30,651 bases of DNA from JAAYBR01 sp033813475 (GTDB lineage Bacteria > Hydrogenedentota > Hydrogenedentia > Hydrogenedentales > CAITNO01): positions 1 to 30,651 of the forward strand of contig JAPXRP010000029.1 in the NCBI GenBank assembly GCA_033813475.1, in the 5' to 3' direction. Shown in pieces: positions 8,145-16,134 of the stretch (positions within the stretch are counted from its first letter, which is position 1; the number at the start of each line of letters is the position of its first letter). The notes below the pieces were generated by a model. The model was given only the letters and a program-made list of their open reading frames with translations. It was not told where the DNA came from and did not search any database. The position numbers and the translations under genes were made by a program.

Positions 8145-9110
8145 ATGAAGATTGTCGTGACGCGCGTGATACCGGAGCGGGGGCTGAACATGCTCCGCGA
8201 GGCCTTCGGCCCGGCGGCCGTGCTGGTGACACAGCAGGACGGCCCCATTCCCCGCGCCGAACTGCTGAAGGCGGTCCGGGGGGCGGATGCGCTCCTGCCC
8301 ATGCTCACCGACCGCATTGACGGCGCCGTCCTGGACGCCGCCGGGCCGGGGCTGCGCATCGTGGCGAACAACGCGGTGGGCTTCGACAACGTGGACCTCG
8401 CCGCGGCGCGGGCGCGCGGCGTGGCGGTGTCCAACACCCCCGGCGTGCTCACGGAGACCACGGCGGACCTGGCCTGGACCCTGCTCATGGCCGCCGCGCG
8501 CCGCATCGGCGAGGGGGAGCGCTTCCTGCGCGCCGGGCAATGGACCTGCTGGTCGCCCATGCAGCTCCTCGGCCTGGACATCCACGGCGCGACGCTGGGC
8601 GTCTTCGGCATGGGCCGCATCGGGCAGGCCGTGGCGCGGCGCGCCGCCGGGTTCTCCATGCGCGTTTTGTACACCGACGCAGCCCGCCTGCCCGGGGAGG
8701 CGGAGACCGCCCTCGGCGCCGTGTTCACGGACAAGGCGACGCTCCTCCGCGAGGCCGACTTCCTCACGGTGCACTGCCCGCTGACGCCGGACACCCGGCA
8801 CGCCTTCTCCGACGCGGAGTTCGCGGCGATGAAGCGCACCGCCGTGTTTGTAAACACCTCGCGGGGGCCCGTGGTGGACGAGGCGGCCCTTGCCCGCGCC
8901 CTGCGGGGCGGCGTCATCTTCGCCGCGGGGATAGATGTCTTCGAGGAGGAGCCGCGCGTGCATCCCGACCTGATGGACTGCGAAAACGCGGTCCTCATCC
9001 CGCATCTCGGCAGCGCGTCCGTGGAGACGCGCGCCCGCATGGCCGCCCTCGCCGCGGGCAACATCGTCGCCGTCCTGCGGGGGCAGGAGCCGCCCAACCG
9101 GGTGGCCTGA
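8145..9110 (+). CDS. D-2-hydroxyacid dehydrogenase (glyoxylate/hydroxypyruvate reductase-like)
   Basis: This 321-residue cytoplasmic NAD(P)H-dependent oxidoreductase lacks an ACT domain. It has the nucleotide-binding motif GMGRIG (155-160) and the catalytic triad of the family: Arg240 in SRGPVVDE, Glu269 in the EEEP motif, and His287 in PHLGSAS. It probably interconverts a 2-keto acid and a D-2-hydroxy acid; glyoxylate, hydroxypyruvate or a sugar-derived keto acid are candidates. Two ATGs are possible. I prefer 8145 over 8136 because the GGGAG at 8131-8135 is then 9 nt upstream rather than touching the start codon. It sits 18 nt after the GH123-like gene and 22 nt before the β-helix gene, which suggests co-transcription and a role in processing a breakdown product. 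Confidence 0.92.
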   Translation: MKIVVTRVIPERGLNMLREAFGPAAVLVTQQDGPIPRAELLKAVRGADALLPMLTDRIDGAVLDAAGPGLRIVANNAVGFDNVDLAAARARGVAVSNTPGVLTETTADLAWTLLMAAARRIGEGERFLRAGQWTCWSPMQLLGLDIHGATLGVFGMGRIGQAVARRAAGFSMRVLYTDAARLPGEAETALGAVFTDKATLLREADFLTVHCPLTPDTRHAFSDAEFAAMKRTAVFVNTSRGPVVDEAALARALRGGVIFAAGIDVFEEEPRVHPDLMDCENAVLIPHLGSASVETRARMAALAAGNIVAVLRGQEPPNRVA

Positions 9111-9132
9111 ACACCACAAAAGGAAGACTGAG

Positions 9133-11103
9133 ATGAAGACCAACACCCTGGCCGTCCTGCTGGCGGTTGCCGTCCTGGCGGGTTTCCCGCCGTCCCTTTG
9201 GGCGCAGGACGCCGCGCCCGCCGGAAAGACGCTGCATGTGTCCAAACTCGGCGACGACTCGGACGGCTCGTCCTGGGAGAAGGCCTTCCGCACGGTGCAG
9301 CAGGCGCTGCTGGCGGTTCCCGACGACACGGGCGGGCACCGGATCATCATCCGGCCGGACACCTACCTGGAGGCCAACCTGTATCCGGCGCACAAGGGGG
9401 CGAAGGGCGCGTGGAACACGCTGGTCGGCGACTTTGACGGCAGCCTGGGCTCCGGGCGCAAGGGATGGGTAATCCTGGACGCCGGCGACCCGGAAAAGGG
9501 TTTCAAGAGTTACGACTGGTGGGGCAACATCCGGTCCTATTCCAAAGGATGGTCCAAGGAGCACCAGGACGAGACCTTCTCGGCCATCGGATGGGACCGG
9601 TGGGAGCTGAAGCGCCTCTACGCCACCGGCGGCGACGGCGGCCTCTTCTTTGACTGCACGGACCGGGTGGAGCCCTTCTCGGTGCTGGTGGAGGACTGCG
9701 TGAGCATCGGGCGCGCCTTCGGCGGCGGGGTGGCGAGCTGCCTGGCCCGGCCGGAAGAGCCCATCACCTACCGGCGGTGCCACCTCCACGCGCTGGACTG
9801 GTGGGGCGACACGGCGGCGGCCTATGTCCGCGTGGAAAACCAGGCCATGCCGGAGCAGCCCGATGTCTTCTTTGAAGACTGCGTGATGGTGGGGCCGCAG
9901 TGCGCGCTCAAGGGCGGCAACTTCGGGTTCAAGACCTTCACCCGCGCGAAATGCACCGGGAGCAGGCTCATCGCCCTCAATTTCTCCCAGCCCGCAGGCA
10001 CCCCCACGGACGGCGTGGTCCAGAGCGTGCAGGCGGGAAAGCACTTTGCCGCCGATTTCGAGGACTGCCTTCTCATGGGCTACACCCTCTTCGGCGTGAA
10101 GGTCGAGAAGGAGACGCTGCCCGACTTCAAGCACACCACCAAGGGCAACTGCATGGCCTATGTGCAGTTCCAGCAGCCCGTGCCGGAGGGGTTCCAGCGG
10201 CTGGGCCACTGGCCGGCGGAACACTACGCCGACCTCATCCCGCCCGCGCCGGACACCACCCCGGTGCCGGCGCCGCTGGCGAGGAAGCTCATCCAGCGGG
10301 ACCTGTGCGAGGTGTCGCCCGTGGTCTGGAAGGGGCGCAGCTGCCTGATGAAATGCATCCGCCCCGCCAGCGGGGGCACGGCCGCCGACTACCGGCTGGA
10401 GCTGACGGACGGGGAGACGGGCGAAGTCCTCGCCGCCTTCGGCGAGGGCCACAGCCTGGGCTGCGCCTTTGTCCACGGGGACACCTTCCACGCCTTTGCC
10501 AGCCGCTTTGAAAAGGACGGCTGGACGGACATTCACCATTTCTGGTCAAAGGACCTGAAGATCTGGGAGGACGCCCCCGCCGTCCAAAGGCAGAAGGACG
10601 AGGGGCTGTTCAACAGCTCCGTGTGCGCGGGCCCCGACGGCTTCGTCATGGCCTACGAAAGCAACGACCCGGCCTACCCGGCTTTCACCGCGAAGTTCGC
10701 CCGGTCGGACGATCTCAAGACCTGGACCCCCGTGCCCGGCGCCCTGCTGGGAACCGACCGGTACGCCGCCTGCCCCTGCATCCGCTTCGCCAACGGCTTC
10801 TACTATGTCCTCTATCTCGAACACCGCACGCCGCGCTGGTTCTTTGAAACCTACATCGCCCGTTCCGCCGACCTGAAGGCCTGGGAACTGAGCGCGGAGA
10901 ACCCGGTCCTGTCCCCGCAGGGGCTGGACGAGGGCATCAACGCCAGCGACCCCGACCTGGGACTCGACGGGAGTTATGCCCGCCTGTTCTACGCTGTGGG
11001 CGACCAGCGGACCTGGATGAACATCAAGTCGGCCACATACCCCTGCTCACTGGAGGGGTTTCTGGAGAGCTGGTTCTCCTCCCCGGGCATTCCCTGCAAA
11101 TAG
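9133..11103 (+). CDS. Secreted β-helix plus GH43-like β-propeller protein
   Basis: This is a 656-residue exported protein. A signal peptide covers about residues 1-24, with likely cleavage after LWA. Residues 32-370 look like a right-handed parallel β-helix of the pectate-lyase type: it opens LHVSKLGDDSDGSSWEKAF, a common start of such domains, and has repeated short strands with EDC turns. Residues 380-656 have repeating blocks such as SKDLKIWE, SDDLKTWTP and SADLKAWEL, which is the blade pattern of GH43/GH32-like five-bladed propellers. Catalytic carboxylates cannot be assigned with confidence. It is the third gene of the unit starting at 5115, and a stem-loop follows it. It probably binds or degrades a polysaccharide outside the cytoplasm. 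Confidence 0.8.
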   Translation: MKTNTLAVLLAVAVLAGFPPSLWAQDAAPAGKTLHVSKLGDDSDGSSWEKAFRTVQQALLAVPDDTGGHRIIIRPDTYLEANLYPAHKGAKGAWNTLVGDFDGSLGSGRKGWVILDAGDPEKGFKSYDWWGNIRSYSKGWSKEHQDETFSAIGWDRWELKRLYATGGDGGLFFDCTDRVEPFSVLVEDCVSIGRAFGGGVASCLARPEEPITYRRCHLHALDWWGDTAAAYVRVENQAMPEQPDVFFEDCVMVGPQCALKGGNFGFKTFTRAKCTGSRLIALNFSQPAGTPTDGVVQSVQAGKHFAADFEDCLLMGYTLFGVKVEKETLPDFKHTTKGNCMAYVQFQQPVPEGFQRLGHWPAEHYADLIPPAPDTTPVPAPLARKLIQRDLCEVSPVVWKGRSCLMKCIRPASGGTAADYRLELTDGETGEVLAAFGEGHSLGCAFVHGDTFHAFASRFEKDGWTDIHHFWSKDLKIWEDAPAVQRQKDEGLFNSSVCAGPDGFVMAYESNDPAYPAFTAKFARSDDLKTWTPVPGALLGTDRYAACPCIRFANGFYYVLYLEHRTPRWFFETYIARSADLKAWELSAENPVLSPQGLDEGINASDPDLGLDGSYARLFYAVGDQRTWMNIKSATYPCSLEGFLESWFSSPGIPCK

Positions 11104-11149
11104 GAAGACCGGCTGAGAACGGACGTCGAAGAATACATCGCCGACAAAA

Positions 11150-11175
11150 AACGGCGCATCCGGCCGCGCGCCGTT
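11150..11175 (+). terminator. Possible terminator hairpin
   Basis: AACGGCGC (11150-11157) and GCGCCGTT (11168-11175) form a perfect 8-bp stem with a 10-nt loop, preceded by an A run. No good T run follows directly, so it is a weak terminator candidate. It lies 47 nt after the stop of the β-helix/propeller gene. Confidence 0.4.
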
Positions 11176-11253
11176 GCCTTGAACAAGCCTTTTCGGCCCC
11201 CTTCCGCCGGCGCAAAACCCACAACCCTTTCACTTCCAAATACTTGTGTTTTC

Positions 11254-11269
11254 AGGCATGAATAATGCT
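11254..11269 (+). promoter_or_regulatory. σ54 (RpoN)-like promoter of the prepilin gene
   Basis: AGGCATG (11254-11260) and ATGCT (11265-11269) place GG and GC exactly 10 nt apart, matching 9 of the 12 informative positions of the -24/-12 consensus. Pilin genes in Pseudomonas, Myxococcus and Geobacter are σ54-dependent, which makes this plausible. A small hairpin, GGACA-TGG-TGTCC (11311-11323), and a palindrome AAGTACTT (11303-11310) lie in the leader before the start at 11351. Confidence 0.5.
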
Positions 11270-11350
11270 TTCCAAGAGGAGGTTGTGTGCGTGCCTTGTG
11301 GGAAGTACTTGGACATGGTGTCCTTCAGCAATTATTGAGGTGTTGGGCGC

Positions 11351-11791
11351 ATGGGCAGGCAACGCGGTTTTACACTGATCGAGTTGATGATCGTGGTGGC
11401 CATCATCGCCATTATCGCGGCGATCGCCATCCCCAATCTGATGCGGTCGCGCATCCAGGCCAATGAGGCCTCGGCCATCTACAATCTCCGGGCGATTGTC
11501 TCCGCGCAGGGCGGGTATTTCTCCACCAACAACCGCTATGCCACGGAGTTTGAGGAGCTGACCACGGCAACCCCCCCCTTCCTGAACGGCGACTGGGGCG
11601 CCACGCAGCGCAGCGGATACCAGTTCACGCTGGAGGGGGAAGAGGCCAACTACACCTCCCACGCGAACGCCAGCGCCTACGGGGTGACGGGGGTGCGGGG
11701 GTTCTTTGTGGACTCCAGCGGGATCATCCGCGCAAACCCGGGCGCGAACGCGGACGAGACCAGCCCGCCCATATCGGACCCGGTCACCTGA
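11351..11791 (+). CDS. Type IV pilin / pseudopilin-like prepilin
   Basis: This is a 146-residue class III signal peptide protein. The leader MGRQRG is followed by the prepilin-peptidase motif, with cleavage between Gly6 and Phe7, and Glu at position +5 of the mature protein. The long hydrophobic N-terminal helix runs through AIAAIAIPN. The rest is a small globular domain of the kind found in type IVa major pilins and type II secretion pseudopilins (GspG-like). A GAGG Shine-Dalgarno (11337-11340) precedes the ATG at proper spacing. It is a single gene, with no pilus assembly genes in the window, and it runs convergently into the GH13 gene with stops 7 nt apart. Whether it is a pilus subunit or a pseudopilin cannot be told. 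Confidence 0.93.
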   Translation: MGRQRGFTLIELMIVVAIIAIIAAIAIPNLMRSRIQANEASAIYNLRAIVSAQGGYFSTNNRYATEFEELTTATPPFLNGDWGATQRSGYQFTLEGEEANYTSHANASAYGVTGVRGFFVDSSGIIRANPGANADETSPPISDPVT

Positions 11792-11798
11792 TCCCGGC

Positions 11799-14700
11799 CT
11801 ACCGCAGCGTCTCCAGCATCCAGTCAAGGTCGTAGCCCGTGTCGTCCGCCGCCCCCGCCAGCGCCTCCAGAAACTCGGCGGCGTTGGTCAGCCGCGCGGC
11901 GGCCCCCCCGTGGCCGCCCCCCGCCAGGGCGTCAAAGGCCTCCAGGAAACAGAAGGCCCGCGCCATTCGGAGCAGCTGTTCCCGGTTGATGTACCGCCGC
12001 CCGGCAAACCGGTTAAGCAGCAGGTAGCCCGCCGCGTCCACATCGTTGAAGAGCGGGTGGAGCACGGGGCCCCACACCGCGTCCGGCAGGGTGCGCAGGG
12101 CGGGGGCGTGGGTGGAGAGCAGGCGCGTGAGCCGGGCGTCCATCCCGGCCCGCCAGGCGTCGCCGTCCATCTCCTCAAAGGCCTTCGCCAGGTTTCTTGC
12201 CAGAAACCACTCCGACGCCAGACGCCCCCGCAGGACATGGGGAGGCTCGGGGGCGGGGGCATCCGGCAGGGCGCGGGCGGCAACCGTCCCGAGGGGCTCC
12301 AGCAGGAACAAAGCCATGAACACCCTCCAGGTGACCGGATGCAGGGGCGCGCCGGGCAGATTCCACTCCTCCAGCCAGGCGAGGGCTTCGGGGCACAAAT
12401 GGCCCGCCGTCACCGCGAAACCGCCCCGGCGCAGGGCGTCCACCTTTTCCAGGGCCTCCCCCGCCAGGTCGTCCACCGCGGCCCGGCCGCCGAGCTGGGC
12501 GGCCGCCGCCGCCAGAAAGGCGGCGAGCCTGCCGGCGACCACCTCCCGGTCGGGCCCGGCAAAATGCTCCGCGCACATGCGCTGAAAGGTGTCCGGGGAA
12601 ACCAGCTCCCGGAACGGAACCAGCACGGCGGCAAGCCGCAGCTCCGCCCAGGCGTCTCCCACGGAGGGCACCCCCCTCCCCTGAAGCTGCCCGTGCAGGC
12701 GCGCCCAGGAAAGGTCGTGGTCCTCCACAAAGAACCAGTCCAGCAGAACCCGGTGCTCATAGCCCGCCAGCTCGACGTGCAGCCCGTCGCGCCGGAGGGA
12801 ATCCACATGGTGCAGGTACTCGAGCCCGGTGCGGGAGTCCCTGAAGATGACATAGGCGTTGTTCGAACTCGGCAGGCGGAGCGCCTCCCCCAGGGGCCAG
12901 CGGCGCAGTTGGGGCGCGTCCGCGCCCCCCTCGTTCACGGCGGAGGAGGTGTGGATCACCCCGCGCGCGGAGGAATAGGCGTTGTTGTACAGCACCACCG
13001 CCCGCTCGTCCCCGGCCAGATTGGAATAGGCGAAGACATTCTCGTCCACCCAGCCCTCCGGCGTGGTGAAGTCGTAGACGCGGAACCGCTCCGCGCCGCT
13101 GAACAGGTGGCGCCGGAGCAGCAGGGGGAAGACCTCCCGCTCGTGGCGGACAATCAGGTCCTGGTCGGGGGCCTCGTCCCAGTAGGCGCGCCGGTATTCC
13201 ATGCCATATTTCTCGGTGAGCCCCTCGATCTGGCCGTGGCCAAACATGGGGAGTCCGGGCATGGTGGCCAGCATGACGGCCACGCCGAAATACTTGTCGC
13301 CTTTGCCGAACTGGGCTACCGCCGTGTCCTCGTCGGGGTTGTTCATGAAGTTGACGAAGCGCTGGAGGATTTCCGGGCTGAACTCCAGCACGTTCTTGAG
13401 GGTCTGGCGGAACTTGCCGTTGTCCTCCATCTTGAGCATGTTCATGAAGGCGCTGTTGTAGACCCGGTGCATGCCGAGGGTGCGGACGAAGTAGCCCTCC
13501 ATGAGCCAGAAGGCCTCGGCGAGCAGCAGGGTGTTCGGCGTCTCCTCCGCGGAGCGGTCCACCACGCCGCGCCAGAACTCCGCGGGGAATTGTTCGTCGA
13601 ACTCCTCCCGCGTCAGGGAATGCTCGGCCCGCGAGGGGATCGCCCCGGCGTCGCCGGGCCGGGGGAACCACAGCCGCTGGTAATGCTTCTTGGCGAGGGT
13701 CATGGCGGCGTCGAAGCGGATGATGGGCGACTTGCGCGCCACATGGAGAATGGTCTGCGTGACGGCCTCGCGCACCTCGGGCAGCATGAAGTTGAGCTGC
13801 GCCGTGTCGTTCCACGGCATGCTCGTGCCGTCGTTCCCGTGGTAGATGTACCGCGTCTCGCCGGTGCTGCGGGACACCCACTTGAACACCACTGCGGCGT
13901 CCGTCTTGTTCCAGTAGCCGTCCTCCAGATAGAGGCAGATCCGGTCGTCCGGGGAAAGGTCCGGCCCGGTGAAGCGGTAGTTGGGGAAGGGCGGCTCGGG
14001 GGACTGGATGAACCAGTCGGGGTGCTCCACGATCCAGCGCGAGTAGATGCCGACGTGGTTGGGCACCATGTCGCTCGCCAGCCGGATGCCGCGCCGCCAC
14101 GCCCGGTCCGCCAGCGCGTGGTAGGCGTCGTCGCCGCCGAGGTCGGCGGCGATCTGGTAGTCGTAGAGGGAGTAGGCGGAGGACTCGGCCTCGGGGTTGC
14201 CCATGCGGCGCTTGATGTCCCGCGACACGGAGGACCGCTCCCACAGGCCGATGAGCCAGAGGGCGTTGAACCCCCAGCCCGCGAGCTGGTCCAGTTCCAG
14301 CTCCGGAATCTCGTCGAGACGGCGCACGGGCACGCCGTGCTTCTTGGAGAGCTGGTCCAGCCAGACGTAGACCGACTTCGCCATGAGCACCACGTTGGGC
14401 ATCCAGTCCTTGTCCGGACTGAAGGCCTCGGGCTCCGGATAGGCGGCGCCGTCGTCCCCGCCGCGCGGGCGGAAGGTGAGCGCCTCGCTCGGCCCCGGGC
14501 CGAAACCCCGCTGGGCCGTCTCCTCGCGGAGCACCCCCCGGGCCGTCAGCAGTTCCGCCAGGAAAACCTGCGGCAGCCAGGCGCCCCAGCGCTCCAGCAC
14601 AAAGGCGATCTGCCCCTCCAGCGAGTCCGGACACGCGCGCAGGGGCGCGCGCAGGGTGTCCGGCAGGGAAAGGCCCGTGTTCGGACAGGGCGGCTGGTCC

Positions 14701-15302
14701 AGCAGCCAGGAGTCCATGGCGTGAATGTAGCGCGGGAAGGGCGAGTGCGCGCGCAGGGGCCGGGTGTCATGCAGCGCGCGGTACGCGGCGGCGGCGGGGT
14801 TCTCGTCCGTCACCTGGACCAGCAGCGCCTCGACCGCGGCGGTCTCCCGCCCGGTCCGGCCGTCCTCCGCCAGACGCAGCCAGTCACGCGCCGAAACACG
14901 GCCCGTGCGCACGGCCGCCGGGGGAAAACACCCGGCCAGGGCCGGCAGGGTTTCGTCCACCGCCTCCGCACCTGCGGCGCGGGCCGTCTCGGCAAGTCCC
15001 GCCTCCAGCGCCAGGGGGAAGAACACCTGGAAATACTGCCCGGCCACATGGCGCAGGATGCGCGTGAGCAGTTCCAGGGCCAGCAGCTCCCCCGCGCGGG
15101 CATGCGGCATGTCGGGCCGGGCGGGGTCCCGGTCGGCGTTCATGCGCGCGGCCAGCGCGCGCGCCAGCGCCACCCGGCCGGGGGCGGTGCCCTCCCCTGC
15201 CGTCAGGGAATCCACCTCAAACCGCCGCCAGGCCGCCTCCGAAACAAAAAAACCCAGCGGCGCCAGGGGGCTGTGGTCCAAACCAGTCAAAGACATGTCC
15301 AT
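11799..15302 (-). CDS. Large cytoplasmic GH13 α-amylase-family protein
   Basis: This 1167-residue protein lacks an export signal. About 300 N-terminal residues are helical and unassigned. The GH13 barrel follows, with region I DMVPNH (411-416), region II IRFDAAM with the nucleophile Asp531 after Arg529, and region III LLLAEAFW with the acid/base Glu596. Region IV is unusual: the normal NHD is replaced by FMNNPDED, with Asp657 as the likely transition-state stabiliser. A β-domain and a roughly 350-residue helical C-terminal part of unknown role follow. The length and intracellular location suggest storage-glucan, maltodextrin or trehalose-type metabolism rather than secreted amylase. The ATG at 15302 is chosen because protein-like sequence begins there and GGAAAG is 8 nt upstream; the in-frame upstream extension to 15476 looks non-coding. 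Confidence 0.85.
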   Translation of the reverse strand: MDMSLTGLDHSPLAPLGFFVSEAAWRRFEVDSLTAGEGTAPGRVALARALAARMNADRDPARPDMPHARAGELLALELLTRILRHVAGQYFQVFFPLALEAGLAETARAAGAEAVDETLPALAGCFPPAAVRTGRVSARDWLRLAEDGRTGRETAAVEALLVQVTDENPAAAAYRALHDTRPLRAHSPFPRYIHAMDSWLLDQPPCPNTGLSLPDTLRAPLRACPDSLEGQIAFVLERWGAWLPQVFLAELLTARGVLREETAQRGFGPGPSEALTFRPRGGDDGAAYPEPEAFSPDKDWMPNVVLMAKSVYVWLDQLSKKHGVPVRRLDEIPELELDQLAGWGFNALWLIGLWERSSVSRDIKRRMGNPEAESSAYSLYDYQIAADLGGDDAYHALADRAWRRGIRLASDMVPNHVGIYSRWIVEHPDWFIQSPEPPFPNYRFTGPDLSPDDRICLYLEDGYWNKTDAAVVFKWVSRSTGETRYIYHGNDGTSMPWNDTAQLNFMLPEVREAVTQTILHVARKSPIIRFDAAMTLAKKHYQRLWFPRPGDAGAIPSRAEHSLTREEFDEQFPAEFWRGVVDRSAEETPNTLLLAEAFWLMEGYFVRTLGMHRVYNSAFMNMLKMEDNGKFRQTLKNVLEFSPEILQRFVNFMNNPDEDTAVAQFGKGDKYFGVAVMLATMPGLPMFGHGQIEGLTEKYGMEYRRAYWDEAPDQDLIVRHEREVFPLLLRRHLFSGAERFRVYDFTTPEGWVDENVFAYSNLAGDERAVVLYNNAYSSARGVIHTSSAVNEGGADAPQLRRWPLGEALRLPSSNNAYVIFRDSRTGLEYLHHVDSLRRDGLHVELAGYEHRVLLDWFFVEDHDLSWARLHGQLQGRGVPSVGDAWAELRLAAVLVPFRELVSPDTFQRMCAEHFAGPDREVVAGRLAAFLAAAAAQLGGRAAVDDLAGEALEKVDALRRGGFAVTAGHLCPEALAWLEEWNLPGAPLHPVTWRVFMALFLLEPLGTVAARALPDAPAPEPPHVLRGRLASEWFLARNLAKAFEEMDGDAWRAGMDARLTRLLSTHAPALRTLPDAVWGPVLHPLFNDVDAAGYLLLNRFAGRRYINREQLLRMARAFCFLEAFDALAGGGHGGAAARLTNAAEFLEALAGAADDTGYDLDWMLETLR

Positions 15303-15323
15303 GAAGGCCACTTTCCGAAAACA

Positions 15324-15344
15324 CCGCGCCCGAAAGAGGCGCGG
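15324..15344 (-). promoter_or_regulatory. Leader stem-loop before the GH13 gene
   Basis: On the minus strand CCGCGCC, a 7-nt loop and GGCGCGG form a perfect 7-bp stem followed by TGTTTTC. It ends about 21 nt before the start codon at 15302. It could act as an attenuator or occlude the ribosome site. No matching anti-terminator was identified. Confidence 0.35.
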
Positions 15345-15478
15345 ACAGGGAAGAATAAAGTGCGCAAACCCGTCCCAGCATACAGGATTCCCGCCCCCCC
15401 GCGCCATGCGGCGGAAGACCGGTGAAACATGGAATGGCGGCGGCCGGTTGGATGTCCCGGGCATGGGGAGGGGCATTC

Positions 15479-15541
15479 ACATGGATGGACAGGATGGAAA
15501 GGATAAGCAAAGAAAATCCTGTGCATCCTGTCCATCCATGT
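15479..15541. repeat. TGGACAGGAT-type inverted repeat element, copy 1
   Basis: Two perfect 18-bp inverted arms, ACATGGATGGACAGGATG (15479-15496) and its complement (15524-15541), enclose a 27-nt centre with a nested AGGAT/ATCCT pair. A second version lies at 17796-17866, with the same flanks (TTC before, CAATT after). It opens the gene-free stretch 15303-16134, which consists almost entirely of repeats. Confidence 0.85.
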
Positions 15542-15577
15542 CAATTGTCCCCGGCCGCCAACGAGCGCGGGGCCAGA

Positions 15578-15608
15578 AGACAAGGCCGCCGGGACGGCGG
15601 CGGTACGG
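15578..15608 (+). repeat. 31-bp stem-loop repeat, copy 1
   Basis: The unit begins AGACAAGGCCGCC, has a GGGAC loop and ends GGCGGCGGTACGG. The same 31 bases occur at 17901-17931, and with one change at 27712-27742. Two reverse-oriented variants follow at 15631-15661 and 15673-15703. Confidence 0.85.
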
Positions 15609-15630
15609 AAACAGCCCCGTATGCCCGACG

Positions 15631-15661
15631 CCGTACCGCCAGCGTCCCGCTGGCCTTGTCT
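15631..15661 (-). repeat. 31-bp stem-loop repeat, inverted variant 1
   Basis: Read on the minus strand, the unit is AGACAAGGCCAGC, loop GGGAC, GCTGGCGGTACGG. Relative to the copy at 15578, two stem bases on each arm have changed together so that pairing is kept. With the copy at 15578 it forms a large inverted pair. Confidence 0.8.
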
Positions 15662-15672
15662 TCCCCCCTCCC

Positions 15673-15703
15673 CCGTACCGCCAGCGTCTCGCTGGCCCCG
15701 TCT
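15673..15703 (-). repeat. 31-bp stem-loop repeat, inverted variant 2
   Basis: This is a near copy of the variant at 15631, with loop GAGAC and the tail AGACGGGG instead of AGACAAGG. The stem CCAGC/GCTGG is intact. Confidence 0.8.
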
Positions 15704-15721
15704 TCTGTCTTGCCGTAGCCC

Positions 15722-15787
15722 CCTGGGAACGTCCCTCTCCCGGGTGGCCTCCTAATGCGTGTCCCTCAGGCGAGGGGCGTTCCCAGG
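15722..15787. repeat. 66-bp hairpin element
   Basis: CCTGGGAACG (15722-15731) and CGTTCCCAGG (15778-15787) are perfect inverted arms, and an inner CCCTC/GAGGG pair extends the stem. A partial relative, GGGAGCGTTCCCGG, is seen near 27675-27688, next to the other repeat cluster. Confidence 0.7.
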
Positions 15788-15800
15788 AAAGAGTTTATTT

Positions 15801-15941
15801 ACCACAAAGTCACAAAGGACACAAAGGACACGGAAGGACAAGACAACAAGACGGGACAGAGGGGCTTCTTCATATTGCGCGCCGGCTTCTTCTCCGAAGC
15901 TCTCCTTCCTGACTTCTTTGTGTCCTTGGTGGCTTTGTGGT
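15801..15941. repeat. MITE-like element with 26-bp terminal inverted repeats, copy 1
   Basis: The left arm (15801-15826, starting ACCACAAAGTCACAAAGG) and the right arm (15916-15941, ending GGCTTTGTGGT) are inverted repeats with 2 mismatches in 26. The 89-nt interior has no ORF of note. The second copy is at 27808-27972. It lies downstream of the SUMF1-domain gene that ends at 16135. Confidence 0.85.
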
Positions 15942-16028
15942 GAAAAAACGGGCCGTCACCCACCCTGCGTGCGGGTAGGGTTAAGAGCACCAGCCCCAGC
16001 CCCAGCGTGCTCCCGCCAGCGCCCTCCC

Positions 16029-16090
16029 GGAAACAACGCCGGCTGCAGCCCGGCTGCGCACGGGCCTTGCCCGGCGGCGTTCCCGTTTCT
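16029..16090 (-). repeat. 62-bp hairpin block 3' of SUMF1-domain gene 1
   Basis: This block is 58/62 identical to 28053-28114, and its first 41 bases (plus strand) are identical. On the gene-sense strand, the outer arms 16084-16072 and 16041-16029 form 12 of 13 pairs, two of them G·U. The block starts 44 nt after the stop codon. It could be a transcription terminator or the post-VR hairpin known from diversity-generating retroelements. Confidence 0.75.
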
Positions 16091-16134
16091 AGTCTTACTG
16101 GTGCTTGATTCCAATAGGAAGGGCTGGAACGTGC

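Noticed and set aside
11706..15425. 1239-codon open frame on the plus strand
   Set aside because: It is antisense to the GH13 gene, whose catalytic motifs prove the minus-strand frame.
15479..15941. Possible CRISPR array
   Set aside because: The repeats are few, occur in both orientations, are irregularly spaced and have no unique equal-length spacers; no cas genes are present.
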